A stretch of DNA of 64,000 nt, taken from the NCBI RefSeq assembly GCF_025144145.1, contig NZ_CP083546.1:2434501-2498500 (forward strand). Direction: 5' to 3'. This DNA comes from Leisingera sp. M658 (lineage in GTDB: Bacteria; Pseudomonadota; Alphaproteobacteria; Rhodobacterales; Rhodobacteraceae). The translations under genes were made by a program, and so were the position numbers. Each line of letters starts with the position of its first letter. Within the stretch, counting starts at the first letter, position 1. Positions 42,488 through 50,508 of the stretch are shown here, in pieces. The notes below the pieces were generated by a model, which worked only from the letters and a program-made list of their open reading frames with translations, was not told the DNA's origin and searched no databases.

Positions 42488-43636
42488 TTACCTAAGGCTG
42501 CTGAGCAGCGCCTGCGACGGATCACCTGTTGCGGGCAATCCGCGGCTGGATTGAAAGCCGCTGATGGCGGCACGGCTTTTCGGTCCCAGCACACCGTCGG
42601 CGCCGCCGGTATCGAACCCTTTGGCCGTCAGGCGTTTTTGCAGCAGGATGCGGTCGTCCTTGGTCAGCCCGTATTTGTCCGGCGGGAAACTGGCGCGCAG
42701 CGGGCCGCCGCCTGCGATGCGGTCAGCCAGATGGCCCACCCCGATCGCATAGGAATCCGAGTTGTTGTAGCGCTTGATCGCATTGAAGTTTCCAGTGACC
42801 AGGAACTTCGGCCCGCCCGCCTGCGGCTGCAGGGTGCGGCCCGCAGGGGTGCCCGGCGCCCCGGCCTCGCCGCCCCATTTCTGCCCGCGGGTCCAGCCAT
42901 TGCGCTGCAGATAGGCAGCGGTGGAGGCCAGCGAGTCACTGGGATCCTCGGACCAGATGTCGCGGCGTCCATCGCCGGTGAAATCAACTGCAAAGGCCTG
43001 ATAAGATGTCGGGATGAATTGGGTATGCCCCATCGCGCCGGCCCAGCTGCCGGTCATCCGCGCAGGCGTGGTATCGCCGTTCTGCAGGATCTTCAGCGCT
43101 GCAATCAGCTGTTTTTCAAAGAACGCCCCGCGCCGCCCGTCATAGGCCAGCGTTGACGTGGCCGAGATCACCGGCACATTGCCGCGGCGCTCACCGTAAA
43201 AGCTCTCCAGCCCCCAGATTGCGCAGATGATTTCCGCATCAACGCCGTAAGCGCGCTCCAGCGCCCGCAAGGTGGACTGATGCCGGGCAAAGGCGGCGCG
43301 GCCCTTGGACAGGCGCTCGTCCGAAACGGCGATAGAGAGATAATCCTCCAGCGTGCGCTTGAATTCGGTCTGGTTGCGGTCGCGTTTTACAACGCCGGGC
43401 AGATAGCCCGCACCGCGGAACGCTGCGCGCAGGGTAGATTGGGAAATGCCGCGCGCTTCTGCCCGGGAGCGGAACGACGCCACCCAGGCGTCATAGCCCG
43501 TATTGGGCACGGGGCGAAGGTCCGCCGGCAGGCCGGGGCTGCCGCTGGAGCCGCTGACCGTCGGCACTGTGCTGCTGCAGGCGGTCAGCCCGAAAGCCGC
43601 AAGACCAAATCCAAAATGACGCCGTGTGATATCCAT
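42488..43636 (-). CDS. Lytic murein transglycosylase (MltB-type lipoprotein) with peptidoglycan-binding domain
   Basis: The 382-aa product starts at 43636 with a short signal and lipobox L-T-A-C (about 17-20). The GH103 domain has the catalytic Glu in A-I-W-G-L-E-S-F-Y-G and the segments G-A-M-G-H-T-Q-F-I-P-T and A-V-D-F-T-G-D-G-R-R-D-I-W. The C-terminal 60 residues are a PG_binding_1 unit (D-D-R-I-L-L-Q-K-R-L to D-G-V-L-G-P-K-S-R-A-A-I). It cleaves glycan strands to 1,6-anhydro ends. It converges on the GAF-LuxR gene with 5 bp between stops. A longer open frame to 44095 is not used. Confidence 0.9.
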   Translation of the reverse strand: MDITRRHFGFGLAAFGLTACSSTVPTVSGSSGSPGLPADLRPVPNTGYDAWVASFRSRAEARGISQSTLRAAFRGAGYLPGVVKRDRNQTEFKRTLEDYLSIAVSDERLSKGRAAFARHQSTLRALERAYGVDAEIICAIWGLESFYGERRGNVPVISATSTLAYDGRRGAFFEKQLIAALKILQNGDTTPARMTGSWAGAMGHTQFIPTSYQAFAVDFTGDGRRDIWSEDPSDSLASTAAYLQRNGWTRGQKWGGEAGAPGTPAGRTLQPQAGGPKFLVTGNFNAIKRYNNSDSYAIGVGHLADRIAGGGPLRASFPPDKYGLTKDDRILLQKRLTAKGFDTGGADGVLGPKSRAAISGFQSSRGLPATGDPSQALLSSLR

Positions 43637-43900
43637 GCTGCTGCCCGTTCCGATGTTTGTTTTACAGCCCGGTTGCGCCGGACTTGTTTCCTGACAAGCT
43701 GCCAGAATCCGGAGATGGCGCCAAGGCCCGGTTTCCCCCCGCAGCAAAGACCCGCCACAGGCCCCCGGCCGCTTGTTATGGGGCTGCCCCCCATATTTAC
43801 CCCATATTCTTTCGGGGCACCCCTGACCTCCAACCCTGTCTAGCCTGATTGCATCGCTGCACCAATGCGGCGGCCAGAAAACACCAGGGAGACAGAACCA

Positions 43901-44890
43901 ATGGATGAGCAAAGCAAGAACCTCGATCCGGTGAGGCTGGACGGGCGCAAAGATGATCTGGCACCGGGGCTGTCGCGGCGCAGTTTCTTTGCGGCGGCGG
44001 GTGCCGCAGGTGTGGGCACTGCCGCCAGCCTGCTGGGCAGTACCAGCGCCCAGGCGCAATCCACCGATTGGCTGCAGCCCGGCAACAACAACCATGTGAT
44101 CGACCTGCAGAACGCAGGGTCATTCACCGATGGCGAGGTCAAGATCGATTTCTACGGCCATTGCGCCTTCAAGATCACCTCACCCGGCGGCACCTCGATC
44201 CTGTTCGATCCGTGGCGGGATGATCCGTCGGGCGCGTGGGGGCTGTGGTTCAAGCAGAAATTCCCGGAGACACTGGTTGATATCACCATGTCCACCCACA
44301 CCCATTTCGACCACGACGCCATTGACCGGCCGCAATCAACCATGGTGCTGGACCGGATGGTAGGCACATTCGAGTTCGCCGACATGAAGATCACCGGCTA
44401 CGCCGACAAACACGCCTGCGTGGCGCCGGGCTGGTATCCGTGGACCGATGCGCTGGCTGAATTCGGGGTTGAGGCCTGCCCGCCCAATAACCCGGGCCAT
44501 ATGGATATGGTGACCTACGTGGTGGAAACCGGCGGCATCCGCACGCTGATCTGGGGCGACAACCGGCCTGACCCGGCAGACGGGTTCTGGGATGCCATTG
44601 GCCGGATTGACGTGCTGACCCTGCCAGTGGATGGCTCCGAACACATCCTGTCCTATGCCCAAGCCAATGCACTGGTTGAGCGGATCCAGCCCAAGGTGGT
44701 GATCCCAACCCACTACCTGTCCGAGACAACCACCTATACGCTGTCGACCCTGCAGCCAGCCGACACCTGGGTACAGGACCAGAAAAGCTTCAAGATACTG
44801 GAGAGTGCATCACTGTCGCTGGCCGCCGCGGATGTTCAGGGCATGGATAAGGAGTTCCTCTATTTCGGGCACAACGCGCTGACGGAGTAA
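43901..44890 (+). CDS. Tat-exported MBL-fold metal-dependent hydrolase (UlaG-like)
   Basis: The 329-aa product has a twin-arginine motif (LSRRSFF, about 25) with a hydrophobic segment and A-Q-A-Q cleavage, so it is periplasmic. The core has the metal motif S-T-H-T-H-F-D-H-D near 130 and a later single His and Asp (W-G-D-N-R near 218). Similar proteins resemble L-ascorbate-6-phosphate lactonase UlaG, but export points to a different substrate. GGGAGA precedes 43901. The 264 bp before it hold the divergent promoters for it and mltB. Confidence 0.82.
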   Translation: MDEQSKNLDPVRLDGRKDDLAPGLSRRSFFAAAGAAGVGTAASLLGSTSAQAQSTDWLQPGNNNHVIDLQNAGSFTDGEVKIDFYGHCAFKITSPGGTSILFDPWRDDPSGAWGLWFKQKFPETLVDITMSTHTHFDHDAIDRPQSTMVLDRMVGTFEFADMKITGYADKHACVAPGWYPWTDALAEFGVEACPPNNPGHMDMVTYVVETGGIRTLIWGDNRPDPADGFWDAIGRIDVLTLPVDGSEHILSYAQANALVERIQPKVVIPTHYLSETTTYTLSTLQPADTWVQDQKSFKILESASLSLAAADVQGMDKEFLYFGHNALTE

Positions 44891-44972
44891 TCCTCGGCAT
44901 TGCTGCAACAATGTTGTGCCCGGCTGGCCGGGTGCCCTCCCCCAGGGCGCCCGGCATCGGTCCTTTGCCTGA

Positions 44973-45260
44973 TCACCTGGATAGAAACCGCCGCTGCGGG
45001 AAACCTGCCTGGGCAAGAATCCCCCAGATCATCTGCTCAAGATCCGGCGCGCCGATCTCCAGGCAATTGCGCCGGAAATACCAGGTCATGAACTGCGCAT
45101 AGCCGCCGGTGCGGGCCAATGCGCGCTCCAGCGCGACGGCAAACTGCCCCGTCCGTGTGACAGTTTCCGCTATGTGGTGAAGATCCGAAGCGCCGTAAAG
45201 AATGGCCGGTGTCCGGTGCAGGAACCCTTCGAAGGCTTGCCCGTTCCCGCTCCTGCCGGT
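44973..45260 (-). pseudogene. Unassigned minus-strand coding remnant, start not found
   Basis: From about 45260 to the TGA at 44973 the minus frame reads like real protein (R-T-P-A-I-L-Y-G-A-S-D-L, then Y-A-Q-F-M-T-W-Y-F-R-R-N-C-L-E-I-G) with strong third-position GC. Upstream the frame turns non-protein-like before any good start; the only ATG is at 45362. It may be a 5'-truncated gene or start at a rare codon. No family was recognised. Confidence 0.35.
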
Positions 45261-45273
45261 GGCGGGACCGCCG

Positions 45274-45420
45274 CTAATCCTTGAAATTCTGCTGCAGCTG
45301 CCCTTGGAAACGCTTGGCGTATTGGAACGGCACCATGTCTGTGCGGAACAGGCGGCTGCCAATCAAGCTCAAACTGCGGATCCCCTTGGGATCAAGGTGT
45401 CCTTGCCGCCAAAGGGTCAA
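45274..45420 (-). CDS. Short unassigned ORF (48 aa from TTG) after the oxygenase
   Basis: Eight bases after the oxygenase stop, a TTG opens LTLWRQGHLDPKGIRSLSL and ends in F-Q-G-Q-L-Q-Q-N-F-K-D. Composition is protein-like, and there is an internal ATG at MVPFQYAK. It may be a small conserved companion of the oxygenase or part of a broken gene together with 44973-45260. Confidence 0.35.
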   Translation of the reverse strand: MTLWRQGHLDPKGIRSLSLIGSRLFRTDMVPFQYAKRFQGQLQQNFKD

Positions 45421-45427
45421 GCAGCAA

Positions 45428-46279
45428 TCAATCCCGCAACGCGTCGGCGCGCAGGCCTTCACGTTCGTAATGCCGCGGCAGCACCCGGCCATACAGCTGT
45501 TTGGTGCGCTCAACCCCGCCGCACATGCCTTCTTTTTCGACAAAGGAGAAGATACCGACATAGCGCCTGCGCGGACCCTCGACAGGAGCGACCCGGTGCA
45601 GTGAATAGCGGCCGCGGAAAATCTGCAGGTCGCCGGGTTGCAGCACCAGTTTGCGCACCAGCGGCGAGCCGCCCGCCAGCACCCGCGCCACGCCGTCATA
45701 ATTCTCATCCGCGGGGGTGCGCAGCATCGGGGCATATTCGAAATCGCCGCCCGCCTCGCCGTTCTGGATCGCCAGTGTCACCGTGTAATTGTTGGTGTCG
45801 AAATGCCAAGGGAAGCCCTGCCCCTCCTCGACCATATTGATGATCACATCGGCCAGCGGATCGTCATAGCGGAAGAACCGGTCCTCTGGCTCCCCCAGGG
45901 CGGTGCGGATGAAGGGCATGAAACCGGAAAACTCATAAATGGCCCGCAGCGGGCTGTCCGCACCAAAGTTATCCGCCGGAATAAAGGCGTTGGAGCGGTC
46001 ATAGAATTGGCGCACCGGGTGGCTCTGCGGCAGCGCGGTGTCGTCCTTGCTGAAATAAGCATTGGTACGGCTGAAGGATTTGTGGCCGTGCCCGGCCACC
46101 GCATCGGCCTCAGCTGCCAGTCTGGCAATTCCGTCCTGATGCACAAATCCCGGCAGCACCGCACAGCCATCCGCCCCCAGGTCGCGCTGCAGATCCGCAA
46201 TCAGCCGCGCATAAGCTTCGGAGCCGGGCCGGTCGATCGGATACCGTCCCAAGTCGATCAGATCAGAAAGTTGAACCAT
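45428..46279 (-). CDS. 2-oxoglutarate/Fe(II)-dependent oxygenase
   Basis: The 283-aa enzyme has the double-stranded beta-helix facial triad: H and D in F-P-W-H-F-D-T-N-N-Y (about 169-178), the distal His in S-L-H-R-V near 225-230, and a following Arg (P-R-R-R-Y) for 2OG. The segment T-L-A-I-Q-N-G-E-A-G-G-D-F-E-Y-A-P recalls the BesD/HalD-like family of amino acid oxygenases and halogenases. Here H-x-D is intact, so hydroxylation is expected rather than halogenation. GGAAGGA precedes the ATG at 46279. The substrate is unknown. Confidence 0.82.
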   Translation of the reverse strand: MVQLSDLIDLGRYPIDRPGSEAYARLIADLQRDLGADGCAVLPGFVHQDGIARLAAEADAVAGHGHKSFSRTNAYFSKDDTALPQSHPVRQFYDRSNAFIPADNFGADSPLRAIYEFSGFMPFIRTALGEPEDRFFRYDDPLADVIINMVEEGQGFPWHFDTNNYTVTLAIQNGEAGGDFEYAPMLRTPADENYDGVARVLAGGSPLVRKLVLQPGDLQIFRGRYSLHRVAPVEGPRRRYVGIFSFVEKEGMCGGVERTKQLYGRVLPRHYEREGLRADALRD

Positions 46280-46481
46280 TTTTGCATCCTTCCCTGTGTG
46301 CTCTTTTGAGTTGAGCTTGCCCGTGGAAAATCTGCTGATCTTGCAAAAACGGGACACCGGCGTGCCGGTTTTGAACGATTCCGCATCACCGCACCCCTCT
46401 GCCTTCGCGGAAATGTCGCTGCACCCCGGGGTTCAAGCAAGAAAATGTCCCCGCGCAGCGCTTTTTTGATACATTTGGCGG

Positions 46482-46510
46482 TTGACGCCCCTGTCCAGCG
46501 CCCATAATGT
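46482..46510 (+). promoter_or_regulatory. ilvBN promoter
   Basis: TTGACG at 46482-46487 and TAATGT at 46505-46510 have a 17-bp spacer (CATAAT at 46503 is the alternative -10). Transcription from here would make a leader of about 165 bases that contains the attenuator. Confidence 0.6.
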
Positions 46511-46540
46511 CGCCCGCAACGCAAAAAGGAGCCTGTGGCC

Positions 46541-46588
46541 GTGACCACCCTAGTCGTAATCGTAGGAACCAAGCGCATGGGCCGGTAA
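46541..46588 (+). CDS. ilv leader peptide
   Basis: GTG opens a 15-codon peptide V-T-T-L-V-V-I-V-G-T-K-R-M-G-R, with AGGAG at 46526-46530. Five consecutive branched-chain codons (Leu-Val-Val-Ile-Val, 46550-46564) are the expected control codons. Another GTG at 46535 in the same frame could be the true start. Confidence 0.8.
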   Translation: MTTLVVIVGTKRMGR

Positions 46589-46643
46589 CGGTAAACCATA
46601 ATCGAACCCATGCGCCTCCGACTTGAAATCGGGGGCTTTTTTT
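46573..46643 (+). promoter_or_regulatory. ilvBN transcription attenuator
   Basis: GCGCATGGG (46573-46581) pairs perfectly with CCCATGCGC (46607-46615), forming an antiterminator. Alternatively GCCTCCGA (46614-46621) pairs with TCGGGGGC (46629-46636), followed by seven T, forming a terminator. The two stems share bases 46614-46615 and exclude each other. A ribosome that finishes the leader would cover the first arm and favour termination; a ribosome stalled at the Val/Ile/Leu codons frees it. Confidence 0.85.
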
Positions 46644-46683
46644 ATGCGTAACGGACGATGCCGCCAATTGGAGCAAAAAGCAG

Positions 46684-48435
46684 ATGACACGTGAAATGAC
46701 CGGCGCAAAGATGGTTGTCCAAGCCCTGAAGGATCAGGGTGTGGATGTAGTCTTCGGATACCCAGGCGGCGCCGTGCTGCCGATCTATGACGAGATCTTT
46801 CTGCAAAATGACATCCGCCACGTGCTGGTGCGCCACGAACAGGGCGCGGTGCACGCCGCCGAGGGCTATGCCCGCTCCACCGGCAAACCCGGCGTTGTGC
46901 TGGTGACCTCTGGTCCCGGTGCCACCAATGCGGTGACCGGCTTGACGGACGCCCTGCTTGATTCCATCCCGCTGGTGGTTCTCACCGGCCAGGTGCCGAC
47001 CTTCATGATCGGCTCGGACGCCTTCCAGGAGGCTGATACCGTCGGCATCACCCGCCCTTGCACCAAGCACAACTGGCTGGTCAAGGACACTGATGCGCTG
47101 GCCGGCACCCTGCATGAGGCCTTTCATGTCGCTACCTCGGGCCGTCCGGGCCCGGTTCTGGTCGACATTCCCAAGGACGTGCAGTTTGCAAACGGTACCT
47201 ATAACGGGCCGAAACCAGCCGCCTCCCATTACCAGCCGCAAGTCAAAGGCGACATGGAGGAGATCACCGAACTGGTCGCAGCCCTTGAGACCGCTAAACG
47301 CCCGGTGTTCTATACCGGCGGCGGCGTGATCAACTCCGGCAATGCCGCCAGCCAATTGCTGCGCGAGCTGATTGACGGCACCGGCATCCCGGTGACTTCA
47401 ACCCTGATGGGGCTGGGCGCCTATCCGGCCTCAGGCAAAAACTGGCTGGGGATGCTGGGGATGCACGGGCTGTATGAGGCCAACATGGCGATGCACGGCT
47501 GCGACCTGATGATCAACATCGGCGCCCGCTTTGACGACCGCATTACCGGCAAGATCGACGCCTTCAGCCCGAAATCGAAGAAGGCGCATATCGATATCGA
47601 TCCCTCCTCGATCAACAAGGTGATCCGGGTCGATATCCCGATCGTGGGCGATGTGGCGCATGTTCTGGAAGACATCCTGAAGGTCTGGAAGTCGCGCGGC
47701 CGCAAGGTGAACCGCGAGGCGCTGGCCAAATGGCACAAGCAGATCGACGAATGGCGCGCGGTGAACTGCCTGAACTTCAAGAACTCGGACAAGACCATCA
47801 AGCCGCAATATGCGCTGCAGCGCCTGGAAGAGCTGACCAAGGGCCATGACCGCTATATCACCACCGAGGTCGGTCAGCACCAGATGTGGGCGGCGCAATA
47901 CCTGAATTTCGAGGATCCGAACCGCTGGATGACCTCGGGCGGGCTTGGCACCATGGGTTATGGTTTTCCGGCCTCGATCGGTGCCCAGATGGCGCATCCG
48001 GACGCGCTGGTGATCAACGTCGCGGGCGAAGCCTCCTGGCTGATGAACATGCAGGAGATGGGCACCGCGATGCAGTTCCGCCTGCCGGTGAAACAGTTCA
48101 TCCTTAACAATGAACGTCTGGGCATGGTGCGCCAGTGGCAGGAACTGCTGCACGGCGAGCGCTACTCGCACAGCTGGTCGGAATCGCTGCCCGATTTTGT
48201 GAAACTCGCCGAGGCTTTCGGCGCCAAAGGTATCTGTGTCAGCGATCCCAAGGACCTGGATGATGCGATCATGGAAATGATTGAATACGACGGGCCGGTG
48301 ATCTTTGATTGCCTGGTGGAAAAGCACGAGAACTGCTTCCCGATGATCCCGTCAGGCAAGGCGCATAATGAGATGCTGCTGGGCGAGGCCGATACGCAAG
48401 GCGTTATCCAGGCCGGCGGCGCAGTGCTGGTGTAA
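46684..48435 (+). CDS. ilvB: Acetolactate synthase large subunit (biosynthetic)
   Basis: The 583-aa enzyme condenses pyruvate with pyruvate or 2-oxobutyrate, the first common step of Val, Leu and Ile synthesis. Hallmarks are G-Y-P-G-G-A-V-L-P near 25, the catalytic Glu in V-R-H-E-Q-G-A, and the thiamine-PP motif, here with V-A-G-E-A-S-W-L-M-N where most homologues have G-D-G/A-S-F-x-M-N. The FAD region contains M-L-G-M-H-G. The small subunit gene follows after palindromic repeats. Expression is set by the leader attenuator. Confidence 0.93.
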   Translation: MTREMTGAKMVVQALKDQGVDVVFGYPGGAVLPIYDEIFLQNDIRHVLVRHEQGAVHAAEGYARSTGKPGVVLVTSGPGATNAVTGLTDALLDSIPLVVLTGQVPTFMIGSDAFQEADTVGITRPCTKHNWLVKDTDALAGTLHEAFHVATSGRPGPVLVDIPKDVQFANGTYNGPKPAASHYQPQVKGDMEEITELVAALETAKRPVFYTGGGVINSGNAASQLLRELIDGTGIPVTSTLMGLGAYPASGKNWLGMLGMHGLYEANMAMHGCDLMINIGARFDDRITGKIDAFSPKSKKAHIDIDPSSINKVIRVDIPIVGDVAHVLEDILKVWKSRGRKVNREALAKWHKQIDEWRAVNCLNFKNSDKTIKPQYALQRLEELTKGHDRYITTEVGQHQMWAAQYLNFEDPNRWMTSGGLGTMGYGFPASIGAQMAHPDALVINVAGEASWLMNMQEMGTAMQFRLPVKQFILNNERLGMVRQWQELLHGERYSHSWSESLPDFVKLAEAFGAKGICVSDPKDLDDAIMEMIEYDGPVIFDCLVEKHENCFPMIPSGKAHNEMLLGEADTQGVIQAGGAVLV

Positions 48436-48447
48436 CGCGGCAGCGCC

Positions 48448-48495
48448 GCAAATTTCTTCGAAGAAATTTGCCAGGAAAATTCGAATTTTCCTGGC
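48448..48495. repeat. Two abutting perfect palindromes between ilvB and ilvN
   Basis: The first palindrome (48448-48471) has half-site GCAAATTTCTTC; the second (48470-48495) has half-site GCCAGGAAAATTC. Both centre on TTCGAA and together form a cruciform-prone 48-bp block. They are far more AT-rich than the flanking genes. They look like mobile palindromic intergenic units or an RNA-level control of the ilvB to ilvN ratio. Confidence 0.8.
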
Positions 48496-48521
48496 AGCGA
48501 CATACGAGAGAAAGGCACGAC

Positions 48522-49082
48522 ATGTCTGCCCTGCATATTAAAAAAGGCTCCACCCGCCATTCCGCCTACAACCTGCGCCCGACGTTTTCGGATGTGCAGG
48601 AACGGCACACAATTGCGGTTCTAGTGGAAAACGAACCCGGTGTTCTCGCCCGTGTCATCGGGCTGTTCTCGGGCCGCGGTTACAACATTGAAAGCCTGAC
48701 CGTGGCCGAAGTGGATCATACCGGCCATCTATCGCGCATCACCATCGTCACCACCGGCACCCCGCAGGTGATTGAGCAGATCAAGGCCCAGCTGGGACGG
48801 ATCGTTTCGGTGCGCGACGTGCATGACCTGACCGTCGAAGGCGTGGCCGTTGAGCGCGAGCTGGCGATCCTCAAGGTCGCCGGTGAAGGCGAAAAACGCG
48901 TCGAGGCGCTGCGGCTGGCGGATATCTTCCGCGCCAATGTGGTTGACAGCACGCTGAACAGTTTTGTTTTCGAGATCACCGGCGCGCCGGAAAAAATCGA
49001 CGCCTTTGCCGATCTGATGCGCCCGCTTGGCCTGTCCGAGATTGCCCGTACCGGGGTCGCTGCGCTGCTGCGTGGAAATTGA
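48522..49082 (+). CDS. ilvN: Acetolactate synthase small (regulatory) subunit
   Basis: The 186-aa subunit has an N-terminal ACT domain (V-L-V-E-N-E-P-G-V-L-A-R-V-I-G-L-F-S-G-R-G-Y-N-I-E-S-L, about 27-53) that binds valine for feedback inhibition. A C-terminal ALS_ss domain follows (V-E-R-E-L-A-I-L-K-V, then F-V-F-E-I-T-G). Length is usual for the long form. The ATG at 48522 follows GAGAGAAAGG. It is in the same operon as ilvB. Confidence 0.93.
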   Translation: MSALHIKKGSTRHSAYNLRPTFSDVQERHTIAVLVENEPGVLARVIGLFSGRGYNIESLTVAEVDHTGHLSRITIVTTGTPQVIEQIKAQLGRIVSVRDVHDLTVEGVAVERELAILKVAGEGEKRVEALRLADIFRANVVDSTLNSFVFEITGAPEKIDAFADLMRPLGLSEIARTGVAALLRGN

Positions 49083-49089
49083 CCCTGCA

Positions 49090-49160
49090 GCCGGCCCGCG
49101 GACGGGCCGGCAGTATCAGCCCCGGCTTACATGAAGCGGCGCCGCAACGCGCCGCTTTTT
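49090..49160 (+). terminator. Two tandem hairpins ending ilvBN
   Basis: GCCGGCCCG pairs with CGGGCCGGC (49090-49111), and AAGCGGCG pairs with CGCCGCTT followed by T (49134-49160). The second is a normal rho-independent terminator. It lies inside the 3' end of the opposing cold-shock-like gene. Confidence 0.75.
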
Positions 49161-49472
49161 CACAGATTGCTGCGGAAAGGGAACAACAGTTCCGTTTTCC
49201 GGCCCGGCACCCGCCGCTTCGGCGCCGCGGCCCGCTGCCGCACACAGCCGGTCCGCCAGGCCCGGGCTACCCTGTTCAAGCAATACCGCAAGATTTTCCG
49301 CAATCCTGCAATTGCCGCTCAAAGTTAATTCAAACTCAACCCAATCGCCTGGATTCAGTTCATGGAAGTCTTCACTTGCCTTTTTTGTGTAGAAAGCAAG
49401 GTCACCCTGATCATCGCACCAAATAACGGCTTTGTTCAGGGATTCATCACTCCATAAAATAACTCCAATCAT
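49116..49472 (-). CDS. Cold-shock-domain-like small protein
   Basis: The 118-aa product starts at 49472 after GAGGAC. Residues 1-70 read like an OB-fold: G-V-I-L-W-S-D, then A-V-I-W-C-D-D-Q-G-D-L-A-F, then L-N-P-G-D-W-V-E-F-E-L-T, and R-I-A-E-N-L-A-V-L. It lacks the aromatic RNP motifs of true CspA, so RNA binding is uncertain. The C-terminal 45 residues are low complexity, and the last 15 codons are encoded by the ilvN terminator. Its 5' half is AT-richer than the surroundings. Confidence 0.55.
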   Translation of the reverse strand: MIGVILWSDESLNKAVIWCDDQGDLAFYTKKASEDFHELNPGDWVEFELTLSGNCRIAENLAVLLEQGSPGLADRLCAAAGRGAEAAGAGPENGTVVPFPQQSVKKRRVAAPLHVSRG

Positions 49473-49705
49473 ACCAGTCCTCGCATTGCCGCATTCCAAT
49501 TCTGGAACAATTGAGGTGACGCCAACATGGTAAAATACGCGCTGGACTATTGCATTTTGTGTCGGCTTGACTAGCCTTGTGACGTGAACTAGCAACAGCA
49601 ATGACGTCAAACAGGATCAACGCTGCGCAGCCCTCAGCCAATTTCCCGCATAAGGCGTTGTCAGATAGTGCTAAAATACCGCAACCAACTACGCCATCAG
49701 AGGCA

Positions 49706-50506
49706 ATGATGACCAGCCATACCCGATCCCCTGCCGACCTGAGGAACATGTTTGGCGCCAATTTGCGTCAATTGTCGCGGCAATATCCGTCGATTTCGGA
49801 ACTGTCGCGGCAGCTGGGGATCAACCGGACCCAATTCAACCGGTACCTGTCCGGCGAAAGCTTTCCGCGCCCGGATGTGCTGGACCGCATCTGCCAGTTT
49901 TTCGAAGTGGATGCCCGCATTCTGCTCGACCCGGTGGAAAAACTGTCAAAAACCGGCCAGGTCATCAACGGCGCCTTTCTCACCGATTTCCTGGGCCGCG
50001 GCGTGCTGCAGCTGAGGGAAGAATTCTTCCCGTCCGGATTCTACCGCTTCACCCGCCGCAGTTTCATCAGTGACGACAAATTCGTCATTGGCCTGGTCTA
50101 TGTCTTCCGCGATGCAGGCGTGACATACATAAAGGGCTTTGAAGCCAAGGAGGCGATGCGCAGCCAGGGCCTGCCCGACAGTCCCGGCGTCCGCGAATTC
50201 CGCGGCTACATCAGCGGCCACGAGGACGGTGTCGCCTTTGTCATCGCCCGCCGCAATGCAATGACCTATTCCTTCAACTACCTGGCCCGGGTGGCCTCGC
50301 TCGAGAACAACTTCTGGTCCGGTTACGTCGCCCGCACCGTCCGGGAAAACGAAACCGGCGAACGGGTGACGCGGATGGTCTATGAACATCTTGGCCGGGA
50401 CGCCAAACAGGTGCTGGCCGCTGCCCGCAGCGCAGGGTTCGCCAATGAAGCAGAGCTGCTGCCCTTTCACCAGCGGCTGCTGCACACCGGCCAGCCTTTC
50501 TGCTGA
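49706..50506 (+). CDS. XRE-family transcriptional regulator with C-terminal sensor domain
   Basis: The 266-aa protein has an N-terminal Cro/CI helix-turn-helix (residues about 14-66: L-R-Q-L-S-R, I-S-E-L-S-R-Q-L-G-I-N-R-T-Q-F-N-R-Y-L-S-G). A conserved domain of about 190 aa without known ligand follows. Tandem ATGs at 49706/49709 follow AGAGG; the longer frame from 49601 is less likely. The architecture is frequent in Rhodobacterales. It converges with the DUF2189 gene, leaving 2 bp. Confidence 0.8.
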   Translation: MMTSHTRSPADLRNMFGANLRQLSRQYPSISELSRQLGINRTQFNRYLSGESFPRPDVLDRICQFFEVDARILLDPVEKLSKTGQVINGAFLTDFLGRGVLQLREEFFPSGFYRFTRRSFISDDKFVIGLVYVFRDAGVTYIKGFEAKEAMRSQGLPDSPGVREFRGYISGHEDGVAFVIARRNAMTYSFNYLARVASLENNFWSGYVARTVRENETGERVTRMVYEHLGRDAKQVLAAARSAGFANEAELLPFHQRLLHTGQPFC

Positions 50507-50508
50507 CC

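Noticed and set aside
42488-44095. 535-aa version of the lytic transglycosylase
   Set aside because: The signal and lipobox begin at the ATG at 43636; the upstream 153 codons overlap the divergent MBL gene and are not protein-like.
45428-46279. Halogenase reading of the 2OG oxygenase
   Set aside because: The Fe-binding H-x-D is intact; halogenases of this fold have Gly or Ala in place of the Asp.
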